Of a stretch of 64,000 nucleotides of DNA, positions 16,551 through 25,703 are shown piece by piece. A model generated the notes under the pieces. It was not told the DNA's origin. It saw only the letters and a program-made list of their open reading frames with translations, and searched no databases. The DNA comes from Aeromonas enteropelogenes (lineage in GTDB: Bacteria > Pseudomonadota > Gammaproteobacteria > Enterobacterales > Aeromonadaceae): the NCBI RefSeq assembly GCF_000819845.1, contig NZ_CDCG01000011.1, forward strand, positions 1 through 64,000, written 5' to 3'. The translations under genes and the position numbers were made by a program. Numbering within the stretch: position 1 is the first letter of the stretch; every line of letters begins with the position of its first letter.

Positions 16551-19052
16551 ATGAAGCAGCAAGCCACTCAAATCATGTGGTTTTATGATCGGCAGCATGA
16601 TCAGTGGAGCCTCTCCGATCAGGGCGCCTACCAGCAGTGGCAGGGGGAGGGGAAACACCCCTGGGCAGGTTGCCTGCAGCCGGAAGATGAAGCGGGCTTT
16701 GCCGATTTTTTGGCGCGTCTGCATCAATCCACCTTGCCGGAACAGTTCATCGGCCATCTCAAGGATGAACGGGGCCTGTTCAGTCACGTGATCTGGAGTG
16801 GGCAATACGTTCCCAGCCAGCAGTTGTGCTGCGGTTGGCTGGCACCCCTTGACGGGATGAGCGCGGCGGCCGAATCACTCAATCTCTCCCAGCCATTGCA
16901 GACCTCATTGCTGACCCGCCTGGCCCAGGCGCTTTCTGCCTGTACCGGTACCGAGTTTTTCAACACCCTGGTCAACCAGCTGACTCACATCCTCAAGGTG
17001 GATGCCGTCTGGGTGGGTGAGCTGAGCGGGGTGGACAGGATCAAGGTGCTGGCTGCCGACGGGCTGGATATCCGGGATTACCCTCTGGCGGGCACCCCGT
17101 GCCAGCAACTCTATCGGCAGGGAACCAGCTGTCAGGTGAACCTGGATGAGCTGAGCGAATGCCAGACCCCCTCCCGACCCGGACAGCGCTATTATGGCCA
17201 GCCGCTGTGCGATAGCCGGGGCCAGCTGCTGGGTCATCTGGCCCTGCTCTACTCCGCTCCCGCCGACATTGCCAATCTCGACTCCGTGCTCAACACCTTC
17301 TCGGTACGCATGGTGGCCGAGTTGGAGCGGCTGCAATCCGATGCCCAGATGCGCCTCTCCGCCGTGGCCTTTGAAACCCACGAGGGGATCATCATCACGG
17401 ATCCCGGTTTCAAGGTGCTGAGGGTCAATCACGCCTTCAGCCAGATCACCGGTTTTGACAGCCAGGCCGTGCTGGGCCTGCATCTGGAAGAAGATCTCTG
17501 GCCCACCATGGGAAAACCGGGCTACGAGCTCAATACCCTGAGCCGCTGGCAGGGGGAGACCCAGCGGCGCCATGCCGATGGCCACGTCTATCCCCAGTGG
17601 GAAATCGTCACGCCGGTGCAGGATGAGAAGGGGGAGATCAGCCACTTCGTCATCTGCTTCGAGGATATCTCGGAGCGCAAGGCGGCCGAGCTGCGGATCC
17701 AGGATCTGGCCTATTACGACGAGCTGACCGGTCTGCCGAACCGGCGCCAGTTGCACGAAACCCTGGTGCAGACCTTCAACGAGGCCAGTCGCAACGGATT
17801 GATCGGGGCTCTGCTGTTTATCGATCTCGATCACTTCAAGACCATCAACGACTCCCTCGGCCACGCCACCGGTGACTGGCTGCTCAAGGAGGTGGCGACC
17901 CGTCTCAAGCGGCTGGTGCGTCAGGGGGACTGTCTCGCTCGCCTCGGTGGTGACGAATTCGTGCTGCTGCTGCCCTCTCTCTCCGCCAGCCCGCCTCAGG
18001 CAGAAATGCAGGCCGACATCATCGCCGAGCGCCTCATCACCGAGATTGCCTCCCCCTACAGCCATGGCGGGCAGGTATTGCATATCGGCGCCAGCGTCGG
18101 CATCACCCTGTTTCCGGATCGGGAACAGGGGGTCGACGATCTGCTCAAACAGGCGGATACCGCCATGTACCAGGCCAAGTCTGCCGGCCGCAAGACGCGG
18201 CGTTTCTTCGATGCCTCCATGCAGCATCAGGCGGATCGGCGCCTGCTCATCCACAACGAGCTGCGCAACGCCCTGAACAAGAACGAGCTGACCCTCTACT
18301 ATCAGCCGCAGCATCTGGTGGATGGCGGCGATCTCATCGGCATTGAAGCCCTGATCCGCTGGCAGCCGCCGGGCCGGGCCCTGGTCTCGCCCGCCGAGTT
18401 CATCCCCATTGCCGAGGAGACGGATCTCATCGTCGACATCGGCAACTGGGTGTTGCATGAGGCGTGTGTCCAGTACGTGTTGTGGGAGGAGAGTGGCATC
18501 CACATTCCCCAGATCTCGGTCAATGTGAGCGCCAAGCAGTTTCACGCCACCGATTTCGTCGAGCGGATCCACGATGTGCTGGCACAAACCGGCATGGATC
18601 CGGCCTGCCTCAACCTGGAGATCACCGAGTCGGTAGTGCTGGGCCATGCCGAGGACACCATCAGCAAGATGGCGGAGCTCAAGGCCCTTGGCATCAGCTT
18701 TGCCATCGACGATTTTGGTGCCGGCTACTCGTCCCTCAGCTATCTCAAGCGGCTGCCCGCTGACGAGCTCAAGATCGACCGCTCCTTCATCCAGGACATT
18801 CCGCGGGATGGGGACAACATGGCCATTGTCGAGGCGGTGATCGCCATGGCGCGTCACATGGGGTTCAACGTGACGGCGGAAGGGGTGGAGTCGCGCCAGC
18901 AACTTGAGTTTCTCAAGGCGCAGGGGTGCAGCTTCTATCAGGGCTACCTCGCCTCCAAGCCGTTGCCTGTGCCTTATCTGGAGAAATATGTGCAGCGGCT
19001 GGCCAAACCCGAGTACCAGCGCGACGTCCACCTGGCCTGCGCGGAAAAATAG
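16551..19052 (+). CDS. GAF-PAS-GGDEF-EAL cyclic-di-GMP signalling protein
   Basis: 833 residues, cytoplasmic. A GAF-like region at ~120-260, a PAS domain at ~265-390 (EGIIITDPGFKVLRVNHAF), GGDEF at ~395-560 and EAL at ~570-820. The cyclase signature GGDEF is intact at ~465, and an RxxD inhibitory site (RQGD) lies five residues before it. The EAL domain is also complete: EALIRW (~597), NLEITES, IDDFGAGYSS, LKIDRSF, AEGVES. The protein could therefore both make and break c-di-GMP; which activity dominates cannot be told. It stands alone in the transcript. ATG chosen by GGAG seven bases upstream. Confidence 0.93.
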   Translation: MKQQATQIMWFYDRQHDQWSLSDQGAYQQWQGEGKHPWAGCLQPEDEAGFADFLARLHQSTLPEQFIGHLKDERGLFSHVIWSGQYVPSQQLCCGWLAPLDGMSAAAESLNLSQPLQTSLLTRLAQALSACTGTEFFNTLVNQLTHILKVDAVWVGELSGVDRIKVLAADGLDIRDYPLAGTPCQQLYRQGTSCQVNLDELSECQTPSRPGQRYYGQPLCDSRGQLLGHLALLYSAPADIANLDSVLNTFSVRMVAELERLQSDAQMRLSAVAFETHEGIIITDPGFKVLRVNHAFSQITGFDSQAVLGLHLEEDLWPTMGKPGYELNTLSRWQGETQRRHADGHVYPQWEIVTPVQDEKGEISHFVICFEDISERKAAELRIQDLAYYDELTGLPNRRQLHETLVQTFNEASRNGLIGALLFIDLDHFKTINDSLGHATGDWLLKEVATRLKRLVRQGDCLARLGGDEFVLLLPSLSASPPQAEMQADIIAERLITEIASPYSHGGQVLHIGASVGITLFPDREQGVDDLLKQADTAMYQAKSAGRKTRRFFDASMQHQADRRLLIHNELRNALNKNELTLYYQPQHLVDGGDLIGIEALIRWQPPGRALVSPAEFIPIAEETDLIVDIGNWVLHEACVQYVLWEESGIHIPQISVNVSAKQFHATDFVERIHDVLAQTGMDPACLNLEITESVVLGHAEDTISKMAELKALGISFAIDDFGAGYSSLSYLKRLPADELKIDRSFIQDIPRDGDNMAIVEAVIAMARHMGFNVTAEGVESRQQLEFLKAQGCSFYQGYLASKPLPVPYLEKYVQRLAKPEYQRDVHLACAEK

Positions 19053-19151
19053 TCGTCATCCCCGCTTTCGCACCGCCCGGCTGCGGGTAGAATGGGCATT
19101 TCCGGATCCACCGCCTGCGGGCGGTGGCGTGCTTCCCAATGGAGATGTTCA

Positions 19152-21053
19152 GTGAAAGCTGTGTGGGGAATTCTCTTAACGACACTGTTTGCGCCAGGGA
19201 TCATGGCCCAGACCCAGGATCAGAGTCTGTACCGTCAGGCCTATGATGCCGTGCGGGCCAACGATCAGGCCCGTTTTCAGCAGCTTCGCGCTCGCTTGAC
19301 CCATTATCCTCTGCTGCCCTATCTCGATTACTTCCAGCTCGCCTTTCGGCCCGGGGCGGCCGATTATCAGGATGTGACCCGTTTCATCCGCCAGCATGGG
19401 GATACCCCCCAGTCCAACCGGCTGGAGCGTACCTATCTGACCTATCTGGCCCAGAGCCAACAGTGGTCGCAGTTCCTGCGCTTCTACCCGGCCAAGCCCA
19501 AATCGACCGACCTGCTCTGCATGCACTATCAGGCGCTCTATTACACCGGCAAGACCAGGGAGGCGTTGCAGGGGGCGGGCAAGATGTGGATGAGCGGGCA
19601 ATCCCGTCCCGATGCCTGTGATCCGCTGTTCACCCTCTGGCAGGGGGCCGGTCTGCGCACCCAGGACAAGATCTGGCAGCGGATGACGATGGCCTTCGAG
19701 GCGGAAAATCCCAACCTGATCCGCCATTTGGGGGCCTCCCTCGGTACCGGCCTGCAGGGGTATGGCAACCAGATGGTGACCCTGTTCGAGCAGCCAGCCA
19801 AGGCGATGAATCCCACCTACTTCAGCAACAACCCTTACTCCAGGAAGTTGTTGTCGCTGGGGCTGACCCGTTATGCCAACCAGCAGCCGGAGGCTGTACT
19901 GCGCCAGCTTGACCTGTTTCGCAGCCGCTTTGGCCTGAACCAAGACGAGATCAAGCCGGTGGAGCGGGCAATCGCCCGCCGCCTGCTGCTGGATCGTTCG
20001 AGGAGCGAGCGCCAGTGGCTGGACAACACGGTCAGGTTGCTGGCCGATCCGGATATCACCGAATTGCGGGCCAGGCTCGCCATCTGGGAAGAGGATTGGC
20101 GCGGTCTCTCCGGTTGGGTGAAGATGATGCCGATGGCACGCCAGAAGGAGGATCGCTGGCGCTACTGGATGGCCCGCTCGCTGGAGGTGCAGGGACAGCA
20201 GAAGCAGGCCCGTGATCTCTATCTGGAGACCGCCAATCTGCGTGGTTTCTACGGGTTTATGGCCGCCCAACGCACCGGCGCCCCCTACCGGATGAAGAAC
20301 CAGACGGTGCCGCATGTACCTGACTGGCGCAGCGCGAGCCGGCGTTGGCCCTTCCTGCTTCGGGTGCAGGAGCTCCTGACCATGAACGAGGTGGCGGCTG
20401 CCCGCTCGGAGTGGATCCACAACATGGATCGCAACCCGGTGGCCCAGCGCATCGAATTTGGCCACATCGCCCTCAATCGGGGCTGGCATGATCTGGCGAT
20501 CCTCGCCAGCATCCGTGCCGAGGCCTGGGATGCCCTCGAGTTGCGTTTCCCCAAACCCTACAAGCAGACCTTCAGTCAGGTGGCCCGCGAGCGGGCGGTC
20601 AACATGAGCCTGCTCTACGCCATCTCCCGCCAGGAGAGCGCCCTCTACCCGCGGGCACAATCGCCGGTGGGGGCGAGGGGCCTGATGCAGCTGATGCCGG
20701 CGACCGCGAAAGAGACTGCCGGCAAGATTGGGGTACCCTATCGCAGTGAGCAGCAACTGTTTGATCCTGCCATGAATATCCGTTTGGGCAGCGCCTATCT
20801 CAAACGCCTGCTGGATGTCTATGACGGCAACCGGATCCTGGCGGCGGCGGCTTACAACGCAGGCCCCGGCCGGGTGAAGCGCTGGCGTGAGCAGAGTGCC
20901 GACAAGCCGATGGATGTCTGGGTCGAAAGCATCCCCTACCGGGAGACGCGCAACTATGTGCAGAACGTGTTGTCGTTCGATCTCATCTATCAGCACAAGT
21001 TTCAGCAGCCGCTGCGGTTCATGTCCGATCGCGAACTCAAGCACGGCTATTGA
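19152..21053 (+). CDS. slt: Soluble lytic murein transglycosylase Slt
   Basis: 633 residues, close to E. coli Slt70 (645). The GTG at 19152 is used: GGAG seven bases upstream and an immediate signal peptide (VKAVWGILLTTLFAPGIMA). A long alpha-helical superhelical domain is followed by the lysozyme-like C-terminal domain with catalytic Glu495 in ISRQESALYP, then GLMQLMPATAKETA and AAAAYNAGPGRVKRW. It cleaves the MurNAc-GlcNAc bond to give 1,6-anhydro products in the periplasm. In E. coli trpR follows slt; here the next gene is a LacI-type regulator. Confidence 0.95.
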   Translation: MKAVWGILLTTLFAPGIMAQTQDQSLYRQAYDAVRANDQARFQQLRARLTHYPLLPYLDYFQLAFRPGAADYQDVTRFIRQHGDTPQSNRLERTYLTYLAQSQQWSQFLRFYPAKPKSTDLLCMHYQALYYTGKTREALQGAGKMWMSGQSRPDACDPLFTLWQGAGLRTQDKIWQRMTMAFEAENPNLIRHLGASLGTGLQGYGNQMVTLFEQPAKAMNPTYFSNNPYSRKLLSLGLTRYANQQPEAVLRQLDLFRSRFGLNQDEIKPVERAIARRLLLDRSRSERQWLDNTVRLLADPDITELRARLAIWEEDWRGLSGWVKMMPMARQKEDRWRYWMARSLEVQGQQKQARDLYLETANLRGFYGFMAAQRTGAPYRMKNQTVPHVPDWRSASRRWPFLLRVQELLTMNEVAAARSEWIHNMDRNPVAQRIEFGHIALNRGWHDLAILASIRAEAWDALELRFPKPYKQTFSQVARERAVNMSLLYAISRQESALYPRAQSPVGARGLMQLMPATAKETAGKIGVPYRSEQQLFDPAMNIRLGSAYLKRLLDVYDGNRILAAAAYNAGPGRVKRWREQSADKPMDVWVESIPYRETRNYVQNVLSFDLIYQHKFQQPLRFMSDRELKHGY

Positions 21054-21221
21054 ATGCGGGGGCCGCTGGCCCCTGCCTGTTACCCGGCGCCGGGTATCAC
21101 GGCGCAAGAATTTGTTACCAAAGGAAACCTGTCAGGTGACCTGGCTCCGGGAATCGGATCCGCGAGCAGGATATACTGGGCCGTCGGTACCGACAGGTTC
21201 CCCACAATAAAGGAATGGATA

Positions 21222-22220
21222 GTGGCAACGATTAAAGACGTTTCTCAGCTGGCAAATGTGTCCATCTCAACCGTCTCCCGGGTGATCAACAACACGGCAC
21301 AGGTCGCGCCGGAAAAGCGCGAGGCCGTGCTGGCTGCGATGAAGGAACTCAATTTTCGTCCCAACAGCTTTGCCCAGGCCCTGGTCAGCAAGCGCTCCAA
21401 CTGCATCGGCGTGCTGGTCGGCGATCTCTGTGGCGGCCCCTTCTTCGCCCAGATGATGCGAGGCATCGAAGCCATGGTCGATCGGGCCAACAAGTTCACC
21501 ATAGTGATGTCAGGCAACCATGACATCACTCGCGAGCGTCATGCCATCCAGGCACTGCTGCAGCGCCAGTGTGACGCCCTGATCCTGCACAGCAAGGCGC
21601 TCCCCGATGAGGAGCTGAGCGAGCTGGCGGCAGGATCCACCCCTGTGGTCTTTATCAACCGCCAGGTGCCGGGAGCCGAAGATCGCTGCGTCTGGCTCGA
21701 CAACCAGGCCGGTATCACCACGGCGTGCCAGCATCTGCTGGAGGCCGGCCACCGCAAGATCGCCTTTATCACCTCGGACGATGAAGAGTTCGTCGACGGT
21801 CAACAGCGCATGGCGGGCTACACCCAGACCCTGGCCCAGGCCGGTATCGCACTGGAACCGGCCTTGATCGGCCGTGGCTTTGCCGATGAGAACGGCGGTT
21901 ATGTGGCGATGAACGAGCTGCTCTCCCGCGGGGTTGAATTTACCGCCGTGCTTGGCTTCAACGATGCCATGGTGGCGGGAGCCATCTCCTGTCTGCTGGA
22001 GCGGGGTTACAAGATCCCGCAGCAGATCTCGGTGGTGGGGTTCGACGATATCCCTTACGCCCGCTACATCTATCCCAAGCTCACCACGGTGCGTTATCCC
22101 ATCGAGGAGATGGGGAGCCGTGCCGCCGAGCTTGCTCTTCGCCTGCTCGATCACAAGCCGGCCGACGGCCTGTCACTCAAGTTTGAAGCCAGGCTGGTGG
22201 AGCGCGAGTCCGTCGCCTGA
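21222..22220 (+). CDS. LacI/GalR-family transcriptional regulator
   Basis: 332 residues. N-terminal helix-turn-helix TIKDVSQLANVSISTVSRVI, then a periplasmic-binding-protein-like effector domain (VGDLCGGPFFAQMMRGIE, SVVGFDDIPYARYIYPKLTT). The start is GTG at 21222, with AAGGA about seven bases upstream and the MATIKDV N-terminus typical of GalR. The nearest resemblance I recognise is GalR/GalS, but neither neighbour is a sugar gene, so the target may be elsewhere. It is convergent with the DAHP synthase gene. Confidence 0.85.
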   Translation: MATIKDVSQLANVSISTVSRVINNTAQVAPEKREAVLAAMKELNFRPNSFAQALVSKRSNCIGVLVGDLCGGPFFAQMMRGIEAMVDRANKFTIVMSGNHDITRERHAIQALLQRQCDALILHSKALPDEELSELAAGSTPVVFINRQVPGAEDRCVWLDNQAGITTACQHLLEAGHRKIAFITSDDEEFVDGQQRMAGYTQTLAQAGIALEPALIGRGFADENGGYVAMNELLSRGVEFTAVLGFNDAMVAGAISCLLERGYKIPQQISVVGFDDIPYARYIYPKLTTVRYPIEEMGSRAAELALRLLDHKPADGLSLKFEARLVERESVA

Positions 22221-22236
22221 CGCCCGCCAAAGAGAG

Positions 22237-22263
22237 TAAAAATGTGGCCCCGTCGGGGCCATA
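22237..22263 (-). terminator. Terminator of the DAHP synthase gene
   Basis: Leftward reading gives TGGCCCCGACGGGGCCA followed by CATTTTTACTC, 41 bases past the stop. On the plus strand the stem is not followed by T, so it serves mainly the minus-strand gene. Confidence 0.7.
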
Positions 22264-22303
22264 TTGCGCTCTGGCGCTGTACCAGGAATGCCGCCGTTTT
22301 ATC

Positions 22304-23371
22304 TCAACCTGCCAGCGCAATCCGCCGCTGGCGCCTTGCCTCCACCCCTTCGGCCAGCATATCGAGCAGTACCAGGGTCTGTTCCCAGCCGATGCAGGCG
22401 TCGGTGATCGACTGGCCGTAGCAAAGTGGCTGACCCCCCTTGATCTCCTGACGCCCTTCACACAGGAAACTCTCCACCATCACGGCAACGATCCCCTGGT
22501 TACCAGCTGTCAGCTGATTGGCCAGATCCTGTGCCACCCGCAGTTGACGAAGATGCTGCTTCTGGCTGTTGCCGTGGCTGCAATCGACCATCAGCCGGGG
22601 AGCTAGGTGGTGTCGTTGCAACAGTAAACAGGCTTGTTTCACGGCATCATGTTGATAGTTGGGTTGGCGGCCGCCACGCAGGATCAGGTGGCAATCCTTG
22701 TTGCCGTGGCTACGAACCAGTGTCATGCGCCCCTCATCATCCGGTTGGGTATAGAGGTGGGCAGCCCGACTGGCAAGGATCGCCTCCACGGCGACCTGGA
22801 CATTGCCATCGGTACCATTCTTGAAACCGATGGGGCAGGGGAGCGCAGATGCCAGCTGGCGATGGAACTGGGATTCGGTGGTGCGTGCTCCGATGGCTCC
22901 CCAGCTGATAAGGTCCCCCAGATAGAGCATGCTGGTGAGATCGAGAAACTCGGTAGCGCAAGCAAGACCCGCTTCTCCAAGCTCCAGCAGCAGAGCGCGC
23001 GCCTGGTGCAATCCCTCCGCCAGTCGGTCACTACCATCGAGGCGGGGATCGAAGATGAATCCCTTCCAGCCGAGGGTGGTACGTGGTTTTTCGAAATAGG
23101 TGCGCATCACCAGCAGCAGTTGATCGCCGTAGCGTGTCTGCAGCTCGACCAGCCGAGCGCCATAGTCGCGGGCGGCGATCGGATCGTGAATGGAGCAGGG
23201 GCCAATCACCAGCAGCAGGCGATCATCCATGCCTTGCAGGATCTGGCTGGCATGGTGGCGGTAGTAGCCGATTCGGTGGGCAAGCCGGGTGGGGCAGGGG
23301 TGCGTCGCCAGCAACTCGCCCGGAGTGGGGAGAGTGGCAAGTGGCGATGCGTTCAGTAGTGAGGGGAACAT
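22304..23371 (-). CDS. 3-deoxy-7-phosphoheptulonate (DAHP) synthase, AroH-like
   Basis: 355 residues, class I alpha DAHP synthase (AroF/G/H are ~350). It condenses PEP and erythrose-4-phosphate at the head of the shikimate pathway. Signatures: LVIGPCSIHDP, RTYFEKPRTTLGWKG, SWGAIGARTTESQ, GFKNGTDGN, CSHGNSQKQH, GQSITDACIGWE. The ATEFLD and HGNxQKQHxRQL details are closer to AroH than AroG. At the segment EFLDLTSM, Met148 occupies the place of Pro150 in AroG and Gly149 in AroH, a known feedback site. ATG 23371 has AGGA about eight bases upstream. It follows the siderophore receptor on the same strand and presumably feeds chorismate to enterobactin synthesis. Confidence 0.9.
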   Translation of the reverse strand: MFPSLLNASPLATLPTPGELLATHPCPTRLAHRIGYYRHHASQILQGMDDRLLLVIGPCSIHDPIAARDYGARLVELQTRYGDQLLLVMRTYFEKPRTTLGWKGFIFDPRLDGSDRLAEGLHQARALLLELGEAGLACATEFLDLTSMLYLGDLISWGAIGARTTESQFHRQLASALPCPIGFKNGTDGNVQVAVEAILASRAAHLYTQPDDEGRMTLVRSHGNKDCHLILRGGRQPNYQHDAVKQACLLLQRHHLAPRLMVDCSHGNSQKQHLRQLRVAQDLANQLTAGNQGIVAVMVESFLCEGRQEIKGGQPLCYGQSITDACIGWEQTLVLLDMLAEGVEARRQRRIALAG

Positions 23372-23447
23372 GGAAGATCCTCGAACAGAGTGAAAATCTG
23401 CATGCTCATTGCTATCCAGTGGGACTTGTCCCTTGTTGTCGTAAATT

Positions 23448-23473
23448 GCGGCACGGGAAGGTTCCCGTGCCGC
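23448..23473. repeat. Long GC-rich inverted repeat between receptor and DAHP synthase
   Basis: The arms GCGGCACGGGAA and TTCCCGTGCCGC are perfect complements (12 bp, two-base loop). On the minus strand it is followed by AATTTACG, a poor T run, so it could be a leaky terminator or an RNA-processing element lowering DAHP synthase expression. A second small palindrome, GGGACTTGTCCC, is at 23421-23432. Confidence 0.6.
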
Positions 23474-23486
23474 GTGGAGGGCCGGA

Positions 23487-25439
23487 TCAGAAACGGGCCG
23501 AGCCGCTGATGTAATAGCTGCGGCCCGGTTCCACGTTTTGGAAGAGGGCATCTTTCTCTTGCAGACGGACATCGGTCAGGTTGGTGATGCCGACTCGCAG
23601 ATCAAAGTTGTTGGTTACCTTGAAGCCGGTGCCAAGATCGAACGTCTGGTAGCTGGGTAACTTATGCAACACAGTGGCCTTGTTGACGGTCTGCTCCGCA
23701 AACTGGGTGCCCGTGTAGGTCGTGCCGACGAAGGCATTCACCCGCTCGGTGGCTTGCCAGGTGAGCCTGGCGTTGGCCTTGTGCTCCGGGCGCTCGGGCA
23801 GGGGCTGACCTTGTTCCCCTTCCGCCTTGAGGTAGGTGTAGTTGGCATTGAGGCTGAGATCCTCGAACAGATCGAGGCGACCGGTCAGCTCCAGTCCCTT
23901 GGTCGTGGCCTTATCCAGGTTGTACCAGGTACGGTCTTTGGAGTTGGGTATCTGCTTGAAGGTCAGCATGTCTTCTATGTCGGAGTAGAAGAGGGTGGCG
24001 CTGGTTTCCCAGATGCCTTCTCCTGCGATGATCCCCAGCTCGTAGTTGGTGCTGGTCTCGGGTTTGACCTTGTCGCTGCCGTAGATGAGGCAGCTGCCAC
24101 CGCAGCTCTCGATGCTGTAACCCTTGGAGTATTGATGCGGAGCCGGCGCTTTGAAGGCCTGGCTGACGCCGCCCTTGACGGTCACCAGGTCGCTCAGCTC
24201 ATAGACCAGATAACCGCGTGGCGTGAAGTGGCCGCCATAGATCTCGTGGTGATCGTAACGCCCCCCCAGGGTCAAGGTCAGGCTATCGGTCAGACCGATC
24301 TCGTCCTGGGCAAACAGCGCCTCCTGGGCGTGACTCTCCCTGCCGCCGATATCCTTGTAGCTCACCGTATCCACCAGCTCCCGGTCGAGATATTCGCCGC
24401 CGAAGGTCAGATAGTGATTGGCCAGCATCAGATTGGTGTAACCCTTGAGAGTCAGGGTGTTCTCCTCCAGCTCGCGCTGCTGGGGGGCTGAGTAGCTGGT
24501 GTTGAAGTCGTCGATCCGGGAGCTTTCGTAATTGGCCATGACGGTGGTGTCACCCCAGCTCCAGTTTCCCTTGTGAGTCAGGCCAAACAGATTGCGGTCG
24601 TTCTGCTGCTGGCGACTGTGCACCTTGTTGCCTGTTTTGCGGAAGATGTCGAGGGGCCGTTCGTCCTGGTTGTAGAGATAATCGAGTTCGAAGCGTTGTT
24701 GCTCATCCACCAGCCAGCTCAGGGTGGAGGCGAAGTTGCGCGTCTGTTTGGCTTCGATGAGGGGAATGCCGTCGGTTGCCTCTGTGGGTGTCCAGGCCTG
24801 GCGATCATAGACTTCGCCGTTCATCCGGATCAGCAGGTTGTCGGTGAGCGGGCCGGTAAAGCCCAGGTTGGTTCTGTGCTGCTCGCCGCCATCCTTGCCT
24901 TCTATGGCCTTGAAGTCGGCATCCGCCGCCCCCTGCCACTGCGTGCCCGGCTGCTTGGTGATGATGTTGATGACACCGCCGATGGCGTCGGAACCGTAGA
25001 GCGCTGACATGGGGCCGCGGATCACCTCGACCCGCTCGATCATGCCAAGGGGAACCGGAGTGTTGTCAAAGTTGCCGCCGCGCCACAGGGCATTGGAGGA
25101 GGAGAGGCGTTTGCCATCCACCAGTACGAGCGTGTATTTGCCCGACATGCCGCGAATGCCGATATCGCTGCGACCATTGGTATCGGTTTCGGCCTGGATA
25201 CCCACCTCGTGACGCAGCAGATCCGAGAGATCGTTGATCGGTGCCGCCTTAATCTGTTCGGCGGTGATGACAGAGATGGAAGCTGGTGCCGAGCGGGTGT
25301 TGTGTGCCGTGGTGGTGACGGTGATCACCTCGTCGGCTTGGGGCGTGCTATTGGCGGCTGTGGCTTGCTGGGTCAGCAAGGCCACTATGGTGGTGGCCAG
25401 TAGCGTGGGGGTGACAAAACGGGAGGCTGAGGATTTCAT
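23487..25439 (-). CDS. TonB-dependent catecholate siderophore receptor (CirA/FepA-like)
   Basis: 650 residues. Signal peptide (LLATTIVALLTQQATAANS), TonB box region DEVITVTTT, plug domain with SAPASISVITAEQIKA, RSDIGIRGMSGKYTLVLVDGKR, IERVEVIRGPMSALYGSDAIGGVINIITK in consecutive pieces, then a 22-strand-type barrel ending in aromatic YYISGSARF. The plug resembles CirA more than FepA, and the length matches CirA (~660). It is divergent from the enterobactin operon with a Fur box just upstream, so ferric-enterobactin or its hydrolysis products are the likely ligands (inference). No periplasmic binding protein or permease for the ligand lies in the window. Confidence 0.92.
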   Translation of the reverse strand: MKSSASRFVTPTLLATTIVALLTQQATAANSTPQADEVITVTTTAHNTRSAPASISVITAEQIKAAPINDLSDLLRHEVGIQAETDTNGRSDIGIRGMSGKYTLVLVDGKRLSSSNALWRGGNFDNTPVPLGMIERVEVIRGPMSALYGSDAIGGVINIITKQPGTQWQGAADADFKAIEGKDGGEQHRTNLGFTGPLTDNLLIRMNGEVYDRQAWTPTEATDGIPLIEAKQTRNFASTLSWLVDEQQRFELDYLYNQDERPLDIFRKTGNKVHSRQQQNDRNLFGLTHKGNWSWGDTTVMANYESSRIDDFNTSYSAPQQRELEENTLTLKGYTNLMLANHYLTFGGEYLDRELVDTVSYKDIGGRESHAQEALFAQDEIGLTDSLTLTLGGRYDHHEIYGGHFTPRGYLVYELSDLVTVKGGVSQAFKAPAPHQYSKGYSIESCGGSCLIYGSDKVKPETSTNYELGIIAGEGIWETSATLFYSDIEDMLTFKQIPNSKDRTWYNLDKATTKGLELTGRLDLFEDLSLNANYTYLKAEGEQGQPLPERPEHKANARLTWQATERVNAFVGTTYTGTQFAEQTVNKATVLHKLPSYQTFDLGTGFKVTNNFDLRVGITNLTDVRLQEKDALFQNVEPGRSYYISGSARF

Positions 25440-25466
25440 TATTTATATTTTCCATAATATTCAAAT

Positions 25467-25485
25467 GATAAGCATTATCATTATC
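25467..25485 (-). promoter_or_regulatory. Fur box of the TonB-dependent receptor gene
   Basis: GATAAGCATTATCATTATC matches the classic 19-bp Fur consensus (GATAATGATAATCATTATC) at nearly all positions. It lies 28-46 bases upstream of the receptor ATG, overlapping where its promoter must be. Confidence 0.8.
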
Positions 25486-25572
25486 AAATTGCTTTTGCCT
25501 CGTTCGCAACTCTTTTTTTAGCTTTCTTTCAAAGATTCATACGCTCCCCTTTTTGACAGAAAAGAAGTTAAT

Positions 25573-25591
25573 GATATTGATTATCATTTGT
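25573..25591 (+). promoter_or_regulatory. Fur box of the entCEBAF operon
   Basis: GATATTGATTATCATTTGT matches the Fur consensus at about 14 of 19 positions, with the central TGATTATCATT dyad well preserved. It is 113 bases upstream of the entC start. With the box at 25467 it makes the divergent receptor and biosynthesis transcripts jointly iron-repressed. Confidence 0.65.
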
Positions 25592-25703
25592 ATTGATCCA
25601 GATTTTGCTCCTTGCTAGGATGCCGCTCACCTTGTTGCCAAGCGAGTCGAATGACGGGCTTGTCAGCATCAGGCAGAGATTCATTCCAAGGAGTAGCACC
25701 CTC

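Noticed and set aside
16905..19031. 708-codon open frame antisense to the GGDEF-EAL gene
   Set aside because: Same shadow effect; no motifs or start signal, while the other strand has complete catalytic motifs.
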